From Leptobacterium flavescens (GTDB lineage: Bacteria; Bacteroidota; Bacteroidia; Flavobacteriales; Flavobacteriaceae): a stretch of 64,000 nucleotides of DNA. A program made the translations under genes and the position numbers. Of this stretch, positions 1-9,586 are shown in pieces. The stretch lies in the NCBI RefSeq assembly GCF_010671605.1, contig NZ_JAABOO010000002.1, positions 248,001 to 312,000 on the forward strand, read 5' to 3'. The notes beneath the pieces were generated by a model. The model did no database searches. It was not told the DNA's origin and saw nothing but the letters and a program-made list of their open reading frames with translations. The first letter of the stretch is position 1. Each line of letters begins with the position of its first letter.

Positions 1-548
1 ACCCTAATGGCATCGCCGCTGGCCTCCGGAACAAGAAAAATACCTTCCTCTTCATTGGCCGCATCGTACTTAAGGGCCTGACCGTTAATCTCACCAATAT
101 TATCGGGCGTAAGGATACTGTCTGTAGTATGGCTGCCGTAATCGGTATATTGGATAAGGAAGGGAGCGGGCAGGGGTACGGTAACACGTTCACCCGAGGC
201 CTCGCGCATTTTCTTTTTCAGATCGGCACCTTCGCTTAATGCTGCTCTAAAATGATGGCGGCTGGGATCGAAAGGATCAGTAGCTCCGTTAAAGATCCCT
301 TTAATACCCGGGCGGTAATTGGTAAGGCGCGTATTAACGGCCCATCCTTCTGCAAGCCCATCTGAGACTACTTTGGTAAACAGGTCCAGGGTAGCCTGCA
401 TATCTTCCCGGCTAATACCGGTACCTCTCTGCACCATTCGGTCTAAAATATTCCTTTCGGAGAGCGAACCTCTTGCCTGGATCTTCCCGGCTTTATGATC
501 AGGTTCCGGACCAATTGCCAAGTCAACTAAATAATATGGTATATTCAT
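1..548 (-). CDS. HU-like DNA-binding domain protein, partial (C-terminus outside window)
   Basis: Read from an ATG at 548 leftwards, the frame stays open to base 1, so at least 182 residues are present and the C-terminus is cut by the window edge. The protein starts MNIPYYLVDLAIGPEPDH and has a HU/IHF-like helical region (about residues 20-90, with ISREDMQATLDLFTKVV), then a beta-rich segment. This is the layout of the Bacteroidota 'DNA-binding domain-containing protein' family (HU-like domain, then DUF4469-type Ig-like domain). The family is abundant in Bacteroidota; its exact role is unknown. No signal peptide is present, so it is cytoplasmic. Confidence 0.75.
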   Translation of the reverse strand, partial: MNIPYYLVDLAIGPEPDHKAGKIQARGSLSERNILDRMVQRGTGISREDMQATLDLFTKVVSDGLAEGWAVNTRLTNYRPGIKGIFNGATDPFDPSRHHFRAALSEGADLKKKMREASGERVTVPLPAPFLIQYTDYGSHTTDSILTPDNIGEINGQALKYDAANEEEGIFLVPEASGDAIR

Positions 549-670
549 AATAAATGATATTTAAATGCTCCCGAAAAGGGAGCTGTTTTCACTACATCTT
601 AATGGTGATTTTCACGGAAGTACGGGGGAGAAAAAAGCCTGAAAAACAGGCTTAATTTTTTCAATTTAAC

Positions 671-744
671 TAGCTTTTTTTGATTAGCAAAATAGCTTGT
701 TATAGGCCGGAACCACCTGTGTTTTCAACAGTTTTCATAGGATA
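671..744. repeat. Dispersed noncoding repeat, copy 1
   Basis: A stretch of about 74 bp starting TAGCTTTTTTTGATTA is recognisably repeated at 32702-32774 in the same orientation (shared pieces: TAGCTTTTTTTGATTA at the start and AAC-GTTTT-AT-GG-TA at the end). Both copies lie in intergenic DNA. It may be a dispersed repeat family of this genome. The rest of 549-1037 shows no gene apart from the short repeats listed separately. Confidence 0.5.
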
Positions 745-854
745 ATTCCTTTTGGAAATCCAACAAAAAAATGATACCAAGGAAAGGCGTCAGAGACTGT
801 TTTGTAAAAACAAGAGAGAGAAGCAGAAGATGAAAAAATAGTTAAAAACTTTGG

Positions 855-881
855 AGAGAATTGCGGATTTTCCGTAAAGAA
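855..881 (+). repeat. 27-bp direct repeat, left of the AbiC-like gene
   Basis: This 27-bp stretch with the core TTTTCCGTAA matches 2041-2067 at 23 of 27 positions by eye. The two copies bracket the single gene at 1038-1871, which suggests the gene arrived as a cassette or that the flank was duplicated. Confidence 0.55.
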
Positions 882-963
882 TAATGATTGGAATTGAGTT
901 ATTTTGGATATATTAAAACTCGATGTAAATATTATAATGAATGTTAGATATGTGCTATATATT

Positions 964-984
964 AATTAATTGTTCATTTGAAAT
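964..984 (+). promoter_or_regulatory. Short upstream element related to the 42-bp repeat at 35081 and 59645
   Basis: AATTAATTGTTCATTTGAAA here resembles the first half of the 42-bp repeat found before the genes at 35218 and 59729 (one extra T). A TTTG at about 977 followed 21 bp later by TATAAATTTTG resembles a Bacteroidota promoter for the gene at 1038. All three genes downstream of this element are accessory genes. Confidence 0.4.
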
Positions 985-1037
985 ATTGAAACAATGAAGT
1001 TTATAAATTTTGGTAAGAAATATTAACTCAAAACAAA

Positions 1038-1871
1038 ATGGAAAAATTCAAAGATTTCATAACCAAGAATCTTTATATCATAATTGCTATATATTTTATA
1101 CTAGTTCTTATTTTACCCTATATATTTACAAGACAAGGTATTTCAAGAGTAGATTTTACAACTACTGGGCAAATAGGAGATACTATTGGTGGAATAACTG
1201 CACCTTTTTTGAATTTTTTAACGATTATTCTAATATATATTACAGTAAGAGAACAGAAAAAGACTAATAAGTTGATGTCAAATACTAATACGATTGAATT
1301 TTCGAATATTATTTTTGAAACAGTGGTCTCATCATACAAGAATGATATGGAACGTTTAACTTCCAGCGTTGAAAACCTACACGATGCAGCTTCACGCATT
1401 GGGGATCATGTTAATATTCTTAATGAATCTTTAGAACAGGTAAGAGAAATGCCCGATGATTCATTGGACAAATTAATTGTTTTAAGAACGTTTAATGAAG
1501 ACCTTTTTACTCTTAGACCTAACATTTTTCAATTGGCAATTTCAATTAATTCTAATTACAACGACTTTCGTGGCCTTAGATATTTAAGAAAAAAATTAGA
1601 TGATGATTTTAAAAATGATGAATTAAAGGAAGAAATATTGAATTATTATCAATTTGTTTTCACAGAATTATTTGATTCTAGAGCTTACTTTAATGCTAGA
1701 TTTGTGAATACATTGGATAAGTATAAAGATATTTTGAACTTCATTGAAGTTCATTCCGATAATTTTTTTCAAAATGATGAGCGTATGAATTTAGATTTAC
1801 CCATGTTCAAAGATTGTTTAACTAAGCTTTCAAAAATTGATAAAAGCTTGAAATATTTTAAACCTGTTTAA
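1038..1871 (+). CDS. Putative AbiC-like membrane-anchored abortive infection protein
   Basis: The 277-residue product has two N-terminal membrane segments (about residues 12-30 and 55-72) separated by a loop containing GQIGDTIGGITAPFLNFL, then a long charged helical cytoplasmic part. The 'GD.(I/V)GG...P.L.F' loop between two helices is typical of proteins annotated as putative phage abortive infection (putAbiC) family. Such proteins are thought to sense phage infection, but the mechanism is not established. It is a lone gene in AT-rich DNA flanked by 27-bp direct repeats, consistent with horizontal gain. Confidence 0.6.
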   Translation: MEKFKDFITKNLYIIIAIYFILVLILPYIFTRQGISRVDFTTTGQIGDTIGGITAPFLNFLTIILIYITVREQKKTNKLMSNTNTIEFSNIIFETVVSSYKNDMERLTSSVENLHDAASRIGDHVNILNESLEQVREMPDDSLDKLIVLRTFNEDLFTLRPNIFQLAISINSNYNDFRGLRYLRKKLDDDFKNDELKEEILNYYQFVFTELFDSRAYFNARFVNTLDKYKDILNFIEVHSDNFFQNDERMNLDLPMFKDCLTKLSKIDKSLKYFKPV

Positions 1872-2040
1872 ATTTAAGTTTTGGATTTGTGATGATTTTT
1901 TGATTATTATCTATTCTATTATAATAAACTAAGTTACCTACCCATCATCAGTAAAGTATTCTTTTCCATACCTATAACAAATCTTCAGTAGTTATTTTAA
2001 TAGAGAAGAAAAAAAATAACAAAATCATTGAAAAATATGC

Positions 2041-2067
2041 AGAAAATTGTGGTTTTTCCGTAAGGAA
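2041..2067 (+). repeat. 27-bp direct repeat, right of the AbiC-like gene
   Basis: Partner of 855-881. The rest of the 389-bp gap 1872-2260 holds no gene that I can support. Confidence 0.55.
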
Positions 2068-2260
2068 ATTCAATTAATTATCCGTTATTTTATAAAAATT
2101 GCAATTATTTGTTTTAAGCTATGAAAAGATAGATTTTAATAACAAGCTATTCCTGTCTAGATCTGCTCGTTTTTTTAAAATCGCTCTTCAATTTTAATAA
2201 ACACTAACGCGAACTGTTCTGAAATAAGTAACAGTTCTACTATCAACAAAATTCAAGATT

Positions 2261-3343
2261 ATGAAAAAGACTTTTCAAAAGCGCCCACACCGTGGGTATT
2301 CAAACATTCTTATGCGATTATTTACTTTTGCCGGAATCTCAGCCTTACTATTTGCTTCCTGTTCGGACGACACCCTGGAAGCAGATGTCCCGGTTGTTCC
2401 TGATGCGCAAAATGTAAAGATCTCTTTAAAAGCGGATCCGGTAGAACCGATAATCATCGACGATCTGCTAACCACACCGCTGCGAACAGCACCATCAGGA
2501 GCTACTGATGCTGCCGGTCCGGATCGCGGACGTTTTAATATTGCATTAAACTTTTTAATTCCGCCTACCGACAGGCAGGCAGAAGTATTTGAGGCAGCTG
2601 CCGCCCGATGGGAGCGTATCATCATTAGAGACCTTCCTTCGGTGGAAGGCCCTATTCCTTCGGCTTTTAACGGCTTTCCGGATATTGAAGGTACGATAGA
2701 TGATATTGTTATAGAAGTAGCCCTGGCACCGATAGACGGTCCCGGAGGGATTCTTGGGCAGGCAGGTCCGAGATTTATTCGTACCGATAGCTTTTTAACC
2801 TTAACGGGGGTTATGTTTTTTGATGTAGCCGATCTGGACTTCCTGGAGCAACTGGATTTGTTTGAAGAAGTGATCGTTCACGAAATGGGACACGTTTTAG
2901 GAGTGGGTACCCTTTGGAATACTGCTCCGTTTGGCTTTGACAGAACTCTTAGAGCCGGACCTGACAGCAATCCTTATTTTACAGGAAGAATGGCCAACGT
3001 TTTCTGGAATGCTGAAGGCGGTACAGACGAATTACCTATTGAGAACGTAGGTGGCCCGGGTACTGCATTAGGTCACTGGAGAGAATCTGTACTTACTAAT
3101 GAGTTAATGACCGGATTCCTGAACCTTGGGGAGAACCCGTTAAGTAGAATTACCGCAGGATCTATGAGAGATCTTGGTTATGGTTCGGCCTCTGTTGGAG
3201 AATCCTATGATTTACCACGCGGTACCGCCGGAGTGGATATCGATGAACTCGGAAACGAGGCAGTCGATGAAACTTCAGGGCTTAACATTGCTAAAATGGA
3301 AGTTTTACTTCAACCTATCGGCTTTGTAACCGTAAAGAAATAA
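2261..3343 (+). CDS. Leishmanolysin-like (M8 family) zinc metallopeptidase, lipoprotein
   Basis: The 360-residue protein has a basic N-terminus, a hydrophobic stretch and a lipobox-like LLFASC near residues 29-34, so it is probably an exported lipoprotein. Near residues 207-220 it carries EEVIVHEMGHVLGVGTLWN, the HExxHxxG zinc site followed by the conserved GTLW of leishmanolysin-like peptidases; a later stretch with ELMTGFLN near 280 fits the family's Met-turn region. It is likely a secreted or surface protease. It stands alone, with gaps on both sides. Confidence 0.85.
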   Translation: MKKTFQKRPHRGYSNILMRLFTFAGISALLFASCSDDTLEADVPVVPDAQNVKISLKADPVEPIIIDDLLTTPLRTAPSGATDAAGPDRGRFNIALNFLIPPTDRQAEVFEAAAARWERIIIRDLPSVEGPIPSAFNGFPDIEGTIDDIVIEVALAPIDGPGGILGQAGPRFIRTDSFLTLTGVMFFDVADLDFLEQLDLFEEVIVHEMGHVLGVGTLWNTAPFGFDRTLRAGPDSNPYFTGRMANVFWNAEGGTDELPIENVGGPGTALGHWRESVLTNELMTGFLNLGENPLSRITAGSMRDLGYGSASVGESYDLPRGTAGVDIDELGNEAVDETSGLNIAKMEVLLQPIGFVTVKK

Positions 3344-3961
3344 TAAATTTGCTTTAAGACAGGATAGCAGATTTAACAAGCAGATACTAAAAGAGTTTGT
3401 TTTGGACCCAAGCGGTTTAATTCAGACTCTTTTTCTGTTAACAGAACAGGAAAGGATATGTTTATAAATAAGAAGATTTAGGTCGGTGAAGAAGGAAAAC
3501 CGGCCTCATAAAAGTTTGGTTAAAACAATAGGGGAGTAAGCGGTCGTATTTTAGAGGGCGGGCAATATTTTGGATGGGATATGATATTTAGGATGAAGCC
3601 GGGAACAGTATCAGAAAGGAGAAAGTTTTCTAAAATATAGCGAGCGACCCGTACATTGTTTCCAAAGTTTTGTGCAGCCTAGATTTTTTGTTTCTTTTTC
3701 ATCAATGGAAAAAGAAAGAATACTCAGACGCGCTAACTGACTCCTCAAAACTATACCATTACTTTAAGGCCCTGAGCAAGCAAAGAAAATGCCCTCCTTC
3801 ATTCCATTTCGGTGGATAAATAACAACACTTAATCAAGCACAAAAGCAGAAGAGAAGAAAAAAAAACTAAAAAAAATGGATACTGAGGTAGGGTTTTTTT
3901 CGTTTCACTTGTTACATAGTATAGTTAAATAAATTTATTAACCCTAAAACCTTACAATGCT
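3344..3961. repeat. Gene-free intergenic region with a dispersed repeat (3697-3791)
   Basis: No supported gene in these 618 bp. At 3697-3791 are three blocks (ATCAATGGAAAAAGAAAGAA, CTTTAAGGCCCT and GCAAGCAAAGAAAATG) that recur, rearranged, at 6171-6327. They look like pieces of a family of dispersed noncoding repeats of this genome. Confidence 0.5.
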
Positions 3962-4411
3962 ATGAGACTAGCTAAATTTTTCTTTACAATTTTTACCATG
4001 GTTGCTTTAACGGCTTTCGTGGGATGCAGCAGCGACGACGACAATGATACTACCGTTCAGGTAAGTATCAATGGTACTGTACTATTTGATAACGGCGACG
4101 ACTTCAACGGTGACGTTGACGGCGATTTCACCGGAACCGGTGGAAGTGTTACGAGAACTTTCCTTTGGCGGAACAATTTAACCACTGCCGATTATAATGC
4201 AGATATTACTGCCACTACGGAAGGAACCTTCAACATGACGGTACGGGATGCCGACGAAAATATTGTCTTGAATAGATCGCTGGATGGTGCAACTGAGCCG
4301 GATTCCTTTTCAGGAGTTACCGAATCCGGAACCTCAGGAGTTTGGTCTGTTACAATAACCCTGGGATCATTCACCGGGGATGGTAGTTTCTCATTAAGCG
4401 AAGGGAACTAA
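3962..4411 (+). CDS. Small secreted lipoprotein of unknown function
   Basis: The 149-residue protein has a leader ending in ALTAFVGC followed by SSDDDNDT, the usual Bacteroidota lipobox plus acidic tail that often accompanies surface export. The mature part is beta-rich, Asp- and Thr-rich, without a domain I recognise. A terminator-like hairpin follows at 4435. Confidence 0.7.
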   Translation: MRLAKFFFTIFTMVALTAFVGCSSDDDNDTTVQVSINGTVLFDNGDDFNGDVDGDFTGTGGSVTRTFLWRNNLTTADYNADITATTEGTFNMTVRDADENIVLNRSLDGATEPDSFSGVTESGTSGVWSVTITLGSFTGDGSFSLSEGN

Positions 4412-4434
4412 AAGAATAAAGATAGATGTATTAG

Positions 4435-4462
4435 CCCTCATGGACCTCCATGGGGGTTTTTT
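4435..4462 (+). terminator. Rho-independent terminator
   Basis: CCCTCATGG and CCATGGGGG form a stem with a 4-base loop, followed by TTTTTT, 23 bp after the stop of the lipoprotein gene. Confidence 0.8.
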
Positions 4463-4549
4463 GTATGGATTAATTAATTTGAATAATTACAAAAACAATG
4501 TAACTGATTCTGGTTTTATACAGTCTTACCGGTAAACCAGAAATCAAAA

Positions 4550-5989
4550 ATGAAGAAACCATTATTTTTAGTTACCGCCATTATTATACAATTAGGGGCA
4601 TTTAGCCTAAATGCTCAACAAAAAACACTTTATTCCCGGATAGATTCGTATTTAACCGCCGGATCCGAAAACGGTTTTTCCGGGGCTATTGCTGTGGTTA
4701 AGGACGGAGATGTTATTATTAACAAAGGCTACGGCCTGGCCAATAAGGATACACAAACGCTTAATAATCCGAATACTATTTTCGATATTGGCTCTAACAC
4801 CAAACAATTTACCAGTACGGCTATTTTAAAACTGGAGGAGTTGGGAAAACTAAAACTAAGCGATCCGTTAAGCAAATACTTTAAAGACCTGCCCACAGAC
4901 AAACAAAACATCACTATACATCAGCTGTTAACCCACACAGCCGGTTTTCCGGATGCGATCGGGAAGGACTTCGATAAGATCTCGCAAGAGCAGTTTTTTA
5001 AAACGCTTTTCGCCGGCAAATTACTATCTGAGCCCGGAGCGAAGTATTCTTACTCCAACACCGGATACAGTGTTTTGGGGAGGATCATAGAATTAGTTTC
5101 CGGTCAGCCGTATGAAGCTTATGTAAACGAATATCTTTTTAAACCGGCCGGTATGAAACAAACCGGTTATCTTTTGCCGGAATGGGATACCAAACAACTG
5201 TCGCGCAGTTATAACCGGGGAATCTTAGATAGCGAATCACCTGTGGTACGTTATCAGAGAGACGGAGGCATCACCTGGCATTTAAAAGCAAACGGAGGGA
5301 TTAATTCCACTCAAAACGATATGCTGCTTTGGTTCGAGGCGCTAAAAACAAATAAGATCCTATCCGCAGGATCCCTTAAAAAACTCATCACTCCTTATAC
5401 AGGTAATTCCCGCTATAGTTATGCCTACGGATGGACGGTCAGGATGTTAGAGGGCAACATTAAAAGAGTATCGCATAACGGCTCTAACGGAGCCTATGCC
5501 CATTCGCTGGTTTGGTTCCCGGAAGAGGATGTATATATTGTTTATATAACCAATGCCAACAGTGCTAAAGTAGAATTCCTGGCTTATGAGGTTGCAAAAA
5601 TGACCCTGGATAACACTTATGTCCCCGAACCGATTAAGAACAATGTTTATGCATATGCCATGGATTATATAAAGCAGCATCCGACAGACCAATCGGGGGA
5701 ACTTGTCCGCTTACTTCAGGAAAATTACGCTGATGATCTTACAGATTCAGGGCTTTTAAATACCATCGGGAACCTCCTGATACGGTTTGATAAAAATTTA
5801 AACTGGGCATTGGAGCTTTTTAAGATAAATGTGCAGCAATACCCCGAAGATGGGAACCTCTGGGATTCTTTAGGTGATGGATATAAGGCAAACAACCTAA
5901 AGGAAGAGGCCATTAAAAGTTACCAAAAAGCCGTTGAGTTAGGATATAAGGGCTCCCAGAAAAAAATTGCCGAATTAACTAAGGAGTAG
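4550..5989 (+). CDS. Secreted serine hydrolase of the beta-lactamase/PBP family with C-terminal TPR
   Basis: The 479-residue protein has a signal peptide (to about residue 22, ending NAQ). The serine-hydrolase core spans about residues 28-350, with the SxxK motif in IGSNTKQF (near 78) and the YxN motif in YSYSNTGYS (near 165), as in family S12 beta-lactamase-like esterases and peptidases. Residues about 400-475 hold a tetratricopeptide-like tail (LWDSLGDGYKANNLKEEAIK). Its substrate cannot be told. Single-gene unit. Confidence 0.85.
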   Translation: MKKPLFLVTAIIIQLGAFSLNAQQKTLYSRIDSYLTAGSENGFSGAIAVVKDGDVIINKGYGLANKDTQTLNNPNTIFDIGSNTKQFTSTAILKLEELGKLKLSDPLSKYFKDLPTDKQNITIHQLLTHTAGFPDAIGKDFDKISQEQFFKTLFAGKLLSEPGAKYSYSNTGYSVLGRIIELVSGQPYEAYVNEYLFKPAGMKQTGYLLPEWDTKQLSRSYNRGILDSESPVVRYQRDGGITWHLKANGGINSTQNDMLLWFEALKTNKILSAGSLKKLITPYTGNSRYSYAYGWTVRMLEGNIKRVSHNGSNGAYAHSLVWFPEEDVYIVYITNANSAKVEFLAYEVAKMTLDNTYVPEPIKNNVYAYAMDYIKQHPTDQSGELVRLLQENYADDLTDSGLLNTIGNLLIRFDKNLNWALELFKINVQQYPEDGNLWDSLGDGYKANNLKEEAIKSYQKAVELGYKGSQKKIAELTKE

Positions 5990-6342
5990 AGTGTCCTCCA
6001 AATGAATAGAAGGGTTTTAATCGAAAGGAGAACTCTTTTTCCGCCGTATAAGAGCCGTTTGCGTAAAAAATTTTCGAAGCCTTGGAGACAAATTTAGCAA
6101 ACGGTGATGGTTTTGGCCTTTGCCAAAAATACCTCGGAAAAAGGGCCTTTTCTTTTGGTTCGTTTTCTTTGGGCAAGCAAAGAAAATGAACAGTATCTAG
6201 GTTTAGCGTTATGTTCTATAATTTTCATTTTGGCGAAAAAGCCAACGCACCAACTGGCTCCTAAAAACAAACGTACACCGTACCTTTGCTTTAAGGCCCT
6301 CTTTTTCATCAATGGAAAAAGAAAGAAGAACCCTTTTAACCT
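5990..6342. repeat. Intergenic repeat-bearing region (6171-6327)
   Basis: Open frames run across this stretch on both strands but the peptides look like nothing known and are low-complexity. It contains the blocks GCAAGCAAAGAAAATG, CTTTAAGGCCCT and ATCAATGGAAAAAGAAAGAA that also occur at 3697-3791 in another order. I regard it as repeat DNA, not a gene. Confidence 0.5.
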
Positions 6343-7050
6343 TTAATCCTTAATAAACTTAATAATCTCCTTATAAGAAGAACCAATCGGGATTTCCATC
6401 CCCCCAAGCAGCACAACATCCTTAGAAGTTAAAGAAGCAATCTTTCGGGTATTGATAATATAAGAACGATGAACCCTTAAAAAACAGGAGGGGAGCTTCT
6501 CCACAAAAGAGCTTATTTTATCTTTAGTAACGATGGTGTCGTTTGCAGTATGTATTCTCACATAATCCTTAATACTGTCTATAAACAGAATATTGTTAAA
6601 CTCTATCCGTATCATCCGCTTGTTCGAATTAACAAAGATATGATCTGATGTTTCATTGGTTTCCGTGGACTCGCCGGAACCTGGTTGAATGGTTGTATTT
6701 AATGCCCTGTATTTATTGATGGATTTATAAAAGCGAACAAAGGATATGGGCTTTAACAGATAATCAATGATATCCAGCTCATAACCTTCCAGGGCGTATT
6801 CCCTGAAGGCTGTTGTTAGAATTACTTTGGGTTGTATGGTGGTGTTCTTTATAAAGTCGATACCAGTAACCTCAGGCATCTGAATATCTAAAAACAAAAG
6901 ATCTATGGTGTTGTTTTGAAGAAAATGCCCTGCGGTTACAGGATTATCAAATGTAGCCACAAGCTCCAGGTCGGGTACTTTTTTGATGTATTTTTCAAGT
7001 ACCTTAATGGCTAGCGGCTCATCATCTATAACCATACATTTTATAACCAT
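6343..7050 (-). CDS. LytTR-family response regulator
   Basis: The 235-residue protein has an N-terminal receiver domain (IDDEP acidic pocket near residue 9, phosphoacceptor Asp in LLFLDIQMPEVTG near 55, Lys in LLKPISF near 107) and a C-terminal LytTR DNA-binding domain (about 135-232, with FLRVHRSYIINTRKI). It begins 1 bp after the stop of the sensor kinase gene, so the two form an operon. It is expected to be a transcriptional activator; its targets are unknown. Confidence 0.92.
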   Translation of the reverse strand: MVIKCMVIDDEPLAIKVLEKYIKKVPDLELVATFDNPVTAGHFLQNNTIDLLFLDIQMPEVTGIDFIKNTTIQPKVILTTAFREYALEGYELDIIDYLLKPISFVRFYKSINKYRALNTTIQPGSGESTETNETSDHIFVNSNKRMIRIEFNNILFIDSIKDYVRIHTANDTIVTKDKISSFVEKLPSCFLRVHRSYIINTRKIASLTSKDVVLLGGMEIPIGSSYKEIIKFIKD

Positions 7051-7051
7051 A

Positions 7052-8161
7052 TTACTTTAAATTAATCTTTAATATGACCTGAAAATGATCCTCTGTTTTG
7101 GTACTTTTCAGGTCGTAGTTGTTTTTATAGTTCAGCTCTAATTGCCTTTCTGCGTTGGAAAGTCCGATCCCGATATGCGCTTCGTTTTTCGTATTCCCCG
7201 GTTTGCCGGCAGATAAGGTATTAAAAACTTTAAAATAAAGCTCATTTTCATCAGCGGTTAATTCAATTTCAATAACCGTGTTACTCAGTGTAGTACTGGC
7301 ACCGTGTTTAAAAGCGTTCTCTACAAATGATATCAGGATCAGGGGCGCGATCATTACGTTGGGATCATGAAGGTGGTGTTTAAAATTCAGCTTTAACTTA
7401 TTGCCGTAACGCAGCGATTCCAGGTCTATATAATCTTGTATAAGTGCAATTTCTTTTTCTAGCGGAACCTCGGCATCTTTACACCGGTAAAGCATATAAT
7501 CGAGCATATCGGACAGTTTTAAAACAACTTCCGGTGCTTTTTCAGATCGTTCCAGGGTAAGTGAATACAGATTATTTAATGTATTAAACAGGAAATGCGG
7601 ATTTGTCTGCGCTTTTAAAAACTTAAGTTCGGTATTGGCTTTTTCCTTTTGTAATACTTCAAGCTGATGGCGTTCCTCAAAACGATCCTTAAATGCCTTG
7701 ATTATAAACATGATAAAAACAACGACATAGACTGCCGGAAAATGAACGACCGCCAAATGAAACGGGTTCGATACTATTTCTATAAGGCTTTGCGGCTCGT
7801 AGTATTTTGGAGTGAAAAGCTTGGGCAAATACGTGCCTGAAAGCTTTGAAATAACTAAAAACACATATACCGAGATCAAAAAATTTACTCCAAACCAGAA
7901 GTATTTCTTTTTAAATAAAAGTTTCGGGACCTGATAATAGACCAAAAAATAACTCGCTAGTACTTGGGCGGGTAAAAGACTTAAGCCACTCACTACGGTT
8001 TTTTTAACGCTTCCCTCATTTAATGCAGCCAAAATAGGTAAGCTTATAAATACCAACAGCCAGAAAATAATGTGTGCAACGACTCTGTTTTGAATGATCC
8101 AATCGACCGGGTTCTTTCTTTTAACCATAGTCCATAAATATATAAAATATGTGTCCGGCAT
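7052..8161 (-). CDS. LytS-type membrane sensor histidine kinase
   Basis: The 369-residue protein has four hydrophobic segments in the first 160 residues, a coiled coil (about 170-190), and a His_kinase domain with the phosphoacceptor His in QTNPHFLFNTLNNLYSL near 214, then an HATPase region with SFVENAFKHGA near 305. It is the partner of the adjacent LytTR regulator. The first 11 residues may be dispensable; an ATG at 8128 is an equally good start. Confidence 0.9.
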   Translation of the reverse strand: MPDTYFIYLWTMVKRKNPVDWIIQNRVVAHIIFWLLVFISLPILAALNEGSVKKTVVSGLSLLPAQVLASYFLVYYQVPKLLFKKKYFWFGVNFLISVYVFLVISKLSGTYLPKLFTPKYYEPQSLIEIVSNPFHLAVVHFPAVYVVVFIMFIIKAFKDRFEERHQLEVLQKEKANTELKFLKAQTNPHFLFNTLNNLYSLTLERSEKAPEVVLKLSDMLDYMLYRCKDAEVPLEKEIALIQDYIDLESLRYGNKLKLNFKHHLHDPNVMIAPLILISFVENAFKHGASTTLSNTVIEIELTADENELYFKVFNTLSAGKPGNTKNEAHIGIGLSNAERQLELNYKNNYDLKSTKTEDHFQVILKINLK

Positions 8162-8351
8162 CCCTTTAAAAAAGACGAATCTTAATAATCTGCTGCCTAA
8201 AATGCACTTCCTGCGGATTAAAAATATTTTCTGTTGCTAAGCATCTTATAGCCGTCGGAAGTTAAGGTTCGTCTATTTTACCATTTTTCATTCAGCCTAT
8301 TCAATAGGTTTACTTAATAAAACATCAACACCGATAAAACAGAAAGAAAAG

Positions 8352-9551
8352 ATGAAAACTACCAGATTATTAATGTCGATATGTGCTGTATCATTCAGTA
8401 CCCTCTTTGCTCAGGGGCAAAGTAACGACCTTGCACCCGAAGCTACCGCCACCCAGGCCACACTTTCATTCCGGGACATTCCAATACTTAAGAACGGCTT
8501 TATGGATGCAACGCCAGCCGATAGAAAAGACGGGGTTCCTGTAGGCGAATTAGGTGTTGATGGTGGTAATAAAGAAATGATCCTAAAGCTGGCTCAAGAG
8601 ATTGCCGATAATAAACTTGGTACTTTCGACAGCTTTCTTATTGCTTATAAGGGCAAGCTCTTATTTGAATCCTATTTTACACGGGGCCGCATCAACCTGC
8701 CACATCCGCAGGCATCAGCAACTAAAGCTCACACCGGTTTGTTATTGGGTCGTGCTATTCAGCTGGGGTATCTTACCATGGCCGATCTGGACAAACCGGT
8801 GGTTAGCTTTCTCAAAGACCTGGATCCGACAAAATTTGTTGAGGGGGTAGAAAAGATCACCCTGCATAAGGCATTGACTATGCGTGGCGGGCTTCGTATC
8901 AGTAAAGAACAAAGTGAAGAATTCGAGAAAAACCCCGCTGCGTTAAAGGGCCAGAGTATGGTTCAGGCGCTGTTTGAGCGTAGCGCACCAATTACCACAG
9001 AGTCTCAGCACTTCTCCTATGGCAATTACAATCCGGAATTGGTTATGCAAGTCATTGAGGCTGTCGTACCAGGCAGCGCCCGGGACTTTATTAAAAATGA
9101 ACTCTTCGATAAAATGGGTATTACCAATTATGACTGGCAGAATGAGATTAGTGGCCTGCCGGCTGCAGGATGGAGATCGAGCATAACATCACGCGCTATG
9201 GTAAAGTTGGGAATATTGGCCATGAATAAAGGCAAATGGAATGGGGAACAGCTTATTCCGGAAGCGTTTATAGCCAAAACAAACAGCAGGGTCCTCCATA
9301 CCGGTGATGATGATGTCTACGGCGGGGGTAAAGATGTCTTTAATCAGGGATATGGTTATTTCAGGTGGAATGCAGATCTGAAACATGGCAATAAAAGCTA
9401 TTACAGTACATCGGCTCAGGGTGGTGGCGGCCAGTTTATCATTGTAATTAAAGAGCTCGATCTCATTATTGTGACTACCGGTCATAATAATGACGGTAAC
9501 GGGACCTTGCAAATAACCGCAGAAAGGATCCTGCCTGCTTTTATTAAGTGA
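8352..9551 (+). CDS. Secreted serine hydrolase (beta-lactamase-like), paralogue 1
   Basis: The 399-residue protein has a signal peptide (to about residue 22). It has the SxxK in ASATKAHTG (near 124) and FSYGNYNP (near 219) in place of the usual YxN. It is a close paralogue of the gene at 21229 (long identical blocks such as the [14 protein letters not shown] region). Both are followed by PD40 lipoprotein genes, which indicates duplication of a block. Enzymatic substrate unknown. Confidence 0.85.
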   Translation: MKTTRLLMSICAVSFSTLFAQGQSNDLAPEATATQATLSFRDIPILKNGFMDATPADRKDGVPVGELGVDGGNKEMILKLAQEIADNKLGTFDSFLIAYKGKLLFESYFTRGRINLPHPQASATKAHTGLLLGRAIQLGYLTMADLDKPVVSFLKDLDPTKFVEGVEKITLHKALTMRGGLRISKEQSEEFEKNPAALKGQSMVQALFERSAPITTESQHFSYGNYNPELVMQVIEAVVPGSARDFIKNELFDKMGITNYDWQNEISGLPAAGWRSSITSRAMVKLGILAMNKGKWNGEQLIPEAFIAKTNSRVLHTGDDDVYGGGKDVFNQGYGYFRWNADLKHGNKSYYSTSAQGGGGQFIIVIKELDLIIVTTGHNNDGNGTLQITAERILPAFIK

Positions 9552-9586
9552 TAGGACTACTCCAAACATTATAAAAATTCAAAACA

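Noticed and set aside
6104..6346. Open frames on both strands at 5979-6346
   Set aside because: Low-complexity translations that look like repeat DNA, with blocks repeated at 3697-3791; no domain or leader.
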